64,000 nt of DNA, taken from positions 744,001 to 808,000 of the forward strand of contig NZ_MAQW01000012.1 in NCBI RefSeq assembly GCF_001682855.1, read 5' to 3'. The notes below the pieces were generated by a model, which was not told where the DNA came from, searched no databases, and saw only the letters and a program-made list of their open reading frames with translations. Both the position numbers and the translations under genes were made by a program. Positions 61,590 to 64,000 of the stretch are shown in pieces (the stretch's first letter is position 1; the number at the start of each line of letters is the position of its first letter). Source of the DNA: Bacillus sp. FJAT-27264. Its GTDB lineage: Bacteria > Bacillota > Bacilli > Paenibacillales > Paenibacillaceae.

Positions 61590-61706
61590 CTTAAAATCGT
61601 AAATCATAAATCTATGACTTAACCTCACCCCTCGACCTTTCCTTATGAAAAATCCTTTTTATATCGGACGGCCAGATTGCTTTGATTCAACAAAAGCCAG
61701 AACGCA

Positions 61707-61742
61707 GAAAAAACCTGACGAAATGCATGATTCCGTCAGGTT
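61707..61742 (-). terminator. Intrinsic terminator of the permease gene
   Basis: Minus strand AACCTGACG pairs with CGTCAGGTT, then TTTTTT. Confidence 0.87.
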
Positions 61743-61821
61743 CACATAGTGGGAGCATATCAAATTTTATCCATTTTTTATATGCTGCAGCGTAAAATAC
61801 CGTTTTGCCTTCTTGTCTTAC

Positions 61822-64000
61822 CTATTCAACACTTTTTAACGCTTCAACCATTTTGATTTTCCCTACTTTGTATAGCAGCGCTATATTTACGGCTAACGCA
61901 ATTGCCGCGGTAAAGAGAACGGATATGGCAATGCTTTGATTGTTAATGACGGCACTGAAGTCCAGCTCATCCCCCATTCCTGATTTGGCAAAAATAATTT
62001 CATGAAGCGTAAAGCCCGCCGGAATACCAATGATAATTCCCAGAGCAGTAAAAAGAATATTCTCGAATACAACAAAGCTTCGTAATTCTCTTTGCCTAAA
62101 TCCGAGGACAAGCAAAGTTGCCAAATCTCTCTCCCTCTCGGTAAAGTTTAATATGCCCAAATTATAAAGCACGATAAAAGCTAGCACACCGGCCGCAGCA
62201 ACCATCATGACAGATAGTGATAATGTGCTGTCCATACTGGTCATGAAATCTTTAGATTGACGCTCGGTCTCAACGATTCTAGAGATCATCCCGTCAGGAA
62301 ATGACGTATGCTCCGAACCTGCTATTATCGCAGTTGGTTGGTAAGTCAAGCCTTTGGCATTCCAGGCTTCCTTGCTTAAATATAGACCTTGCCCAATATT
62401 AACTTTAGAGATCGCTCCGACGGTGAAACTGACTCTATTATCGGAAGATAGACGAACCTGAAGCTCATCGCCTATAGCTACATTATAAATGTCTGCGGTT
62501 TTTTCGGTAATTAGAACGGAATTGTCATCCAGTTCCAACCGTTGACCTTTTTCATCATAGAATTGAATAAATTTAGAATCCTTGCTTAATACGTGAATCG
62601 TGCCCATTTTTGTTCTTTCTTCCGAGGAAATAACCAAAGGAGCTTCCGAAATGGATTCCATCTCATCTTCCCGCAAGAAACTTGTTACGGTGTCGATAGA
62701 GACGCCTTCCTCTAAATAATATTTGGCCTTGTATAAATAAGTCTTCTCGTATACCGTATCTGCTACGTTCTTGATCGTATCACGCATGCCCAGCGCGGTT
62801 AAGAGAAGAGCAGTGCAGCCCATAACACCGATCACAGTCATAAACAAACGGATCTTGTTGCGAAAAATTTGTCTAATAATCAATCTTCGAGAGGAGTTAA
62901 GATGTCTCCACCATGGGGAGATGCGCTCCATCAGAATTTTCCTGCCGTATTGTGAAGGCTTCAGCCTCATAAGTTCTGCAGGTTGCTCTGCCTCCGTTCT
63001 CAGACACACGTACAGAGTTGCCAATACAGTACTGCATATGGACAGGATGATTATAAGAACTACTTTTGGCCAATAGAGGACGATAGGAGCATCCGGAAGC
63101 ACGAACAATTGATCGAAGAAGTTCCATATCTTTCGCGGAATTAGATAATACCCGATCAAAATGCCGAAGCAAGAACCAATTACACTAATCCAAACTCCGT
63201 ATGCCATATAATGAATGGCGATTTGTCTTCGAGTATACCCCACCGCTTTTAACAGTCCGATCTGCTTGCGTTGTGTATTCATTAGCCGAATCATCGTCGT
63301 AAAGGTCATGAGGATGACGACGGCAAAGAATACAAATGGAAACAGATTGCCGATGGATTGATACTGAGCAATTTTTTGCTTGATAGATAGATCATTTCTT
63401 GTCTCTTCCCTTGTTACACTGGCTATAAGCTTGCTGTCCAGCGCCGAACTGATCGTATTTTTCAATTGCTCTGCATCTGTACCTACTTTTGTTTTAACTA
63501 ACATTTCATTGAAACTGGTCTTACTTCCAACGAGCCCTGACATATCCTCAGCATGTACCATCATGAAGCCATACCGGCTGTGATCCGGTATAACATCCGT
63601 TGTATCGGAAGTAGCGTAGATATATGCAGCACTAGTCGCCAGTCCGACTACCTGAAAGGTCGCCTTCTGACGCTGGATTTGAATCGTGACTTTATCGTTG
63701 ATTCTGATCCCGTGTGCCTGGGCAAAGCTAAGATCAAGAATGGCTTCACCTTGACTCAGCTGGCTGCGTCCCTCATGAATAGTAACCGTATTTAAATCAT
63801 TGTTCTCTAGCCCGACGGTTTCTAAAATCCCTTCCGGATGATCCGTAACGATCGCTTGCAGCCTTAGCCTGCGTTCGGCTCTCTCCACACCATCCAATGC
63901 TGCCACGGTACGAACATCTTCTTCGGTAATGGAGTTAGCCATGACTTGGATATCAGCTAGATTGTTCTTAGAGCTGATTTGAGATGTGTAGTCATTCAGA
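61822..64000 (-). CDS. FtsX/MacB-type ABC transporter permease (5' end outside window)
   Basis: At least 725 residues; the frame stays open past the Met at 63942 to the window edge (LNDYTSQISSKNNLADIQVM), so the start is outside. Two FtsX-type permease units: the first with TFTTMIRLMNTQRKQIGLLK-AVGYTRRQIAIHYM, the second with LGILNFTERERDLATLLVLGF. MacB-like extracellular domains precede each (TVTIHEGRSQLSQGEAILD; KAKYYLEEGVSIDTV). Such permeases work with an ATPase to export lipids, peptides or antibiotics by mechanotransmission. The ATPase is probably encoded just upstream. Confidence 0.88.
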   Translation of the reverse strand, partial: LNDYTSQISSKNNLADIQVMANSITEEDVRTVAALDGVERAERRLRLQAIVTDHPEGILETVGLENNDLNTVTIHEGRSQLSQGEAILDLSFAQAHGIRINDKVTIQIQRQKATFQVVGLATSAAYIYATSDTTDVIPDHSRYGFMMVHAEDMSGLVGSKTSFNEMLVKTKVGTDAEQLKNTISSALDSKLIASVTREETRNDLSIKQKIAQYQSIGNLFPFVFFAVVILMTFTTMIRLMNTQRKQIGLLKAVGYTRRQIAIHYMAYGVWISVIGSCFGILIGYYLIPRKIWNFFDQLFVLPDAPIVLYWPKVVLIIILSICSTVLATLYVCLRTEAEQPAELMRLKPSQYGRKILMERISPWWRHLNSSRRLIIRQIFRNKIRLFMTVIGVMGCTALLLTALGMRDTIKNVADTVYEKTYLYKAKYYLEEGVSIDTVTSFLREDEMESISEAPLVISSEERTKMGTIHVLSKDSKFIQFYDEKGQRLELDDNSVLITEKTADIYNVAIGDELQVRLSSDNRVSFTVGAISKVNIGQGLYLSKEAWNAKGLTYQPTAIIAGSEHTSFPDGMISRIVETERQSKDFMTSMDSTLSLSVMMVAAAGVLAFIVLYNLGILNFTERERDLATLLVLGFRQRELRSFVVFENILFTALGIIIGIPAGFTLHEIIFAKSGMGDELDFSAVINNQSIAISVLFTAAIALAVNIALLYKVGKIKMVEALKSVE

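Larger units (their letters stand above)
61431..61821. other. Gene-free stretch with two minus-strand terminators
   Basis: Contains the hairpins at 61545-61589 and 61707-61742. No supported ORF; likely a junction between the accessory segment and the permease gene. Confidence 0.5.

Noticed and set aside
1-64000. CRISPR array
   Set aside because: No regularly spaced direct repeats were seen; the repeats found are few, long and dispersed.

Overview
The window looks like a chromosomal segment of a Paenibacillus-type Gram-positive bacterium. Evidence: an S-layer-homology tail, strong GGAGG ribosome-binding sites, intrinsic terminators, and Bacillales-type products (Btr/FeuA-like siderophore pair, CatE-like dioxygenase, YcnI-like protein, DUF3231, DUF4359, copper-amine-oxidase-N stalk repeats). 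Most genes lie on the minus strand.

Layout. 1-2,900 is an edge region: S-layer tail, tRNA-Val(GAC), and decayed genes (a frameshifted Ser/Thr kinase, a methylase fragment joined to a truncated VOC gene). 2,885-31,400 is ordinary core: a Fur-boxed siderophore-binding lipoprotein and its AraC-SBP regulator, a Y-family polymerase, a split ThrE-type exporter, a Na+/H+ antiporter, CatE and nitroreductase (electrophile or quinone stress), methionine aminopeptidase, GH36 alpha-galactosidase, LysR/SDR, a chemoreceptor, YcnI and a two-component pair.

31,775-61,500 is accessory DNA, more AT-rich, with many unknown genes. It holds an AAC(3)-type acetyltransferase, a HEPN protein with two RX4H motifs, a Ser/Thr kinase with a C-terminal two-TM module, a ParA three-gene operon, a large serine recombinase, a short tyrosine recombinase, stalk-domain and lipoprotein genes, and an alpha/beta-hydrolase/SARP-like fusion whose nucleophile and histidine look lost.

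The most unusual structure is a set of three minus-strand gene clusters (about 32.9-36.1 kb, 54.3-55.9 kb, 60.2-61.1 kb). In them, small unrelated genes, several HEPN-like or membrane, are separated by 155-170 bp imperfect inverted-repeat elements. The elements share TAACGT...TTCACG at the left and CGTGAA...GTTA at the right. Each cluster is headed on its upstream side by the same roughly 250 bp repeat, which, read toward the genes, contains a conserved short coding tail, a terminator, a TATAAT promoter and the core site. This resembles integron cassettes with attI/Pc, but I see no canonical integron integrase and the core sites do not match GTTRRRY, so I describe it as an uncharacterised cassette-like system. 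One head repeat is split by a degenerate IS3-family element. A fourth partial copy of the head lies upstream of the AAC(3) gene.

61,822-64,000 is the 3' part of an FtsX/MacB-type ABC permease that runs off the window.
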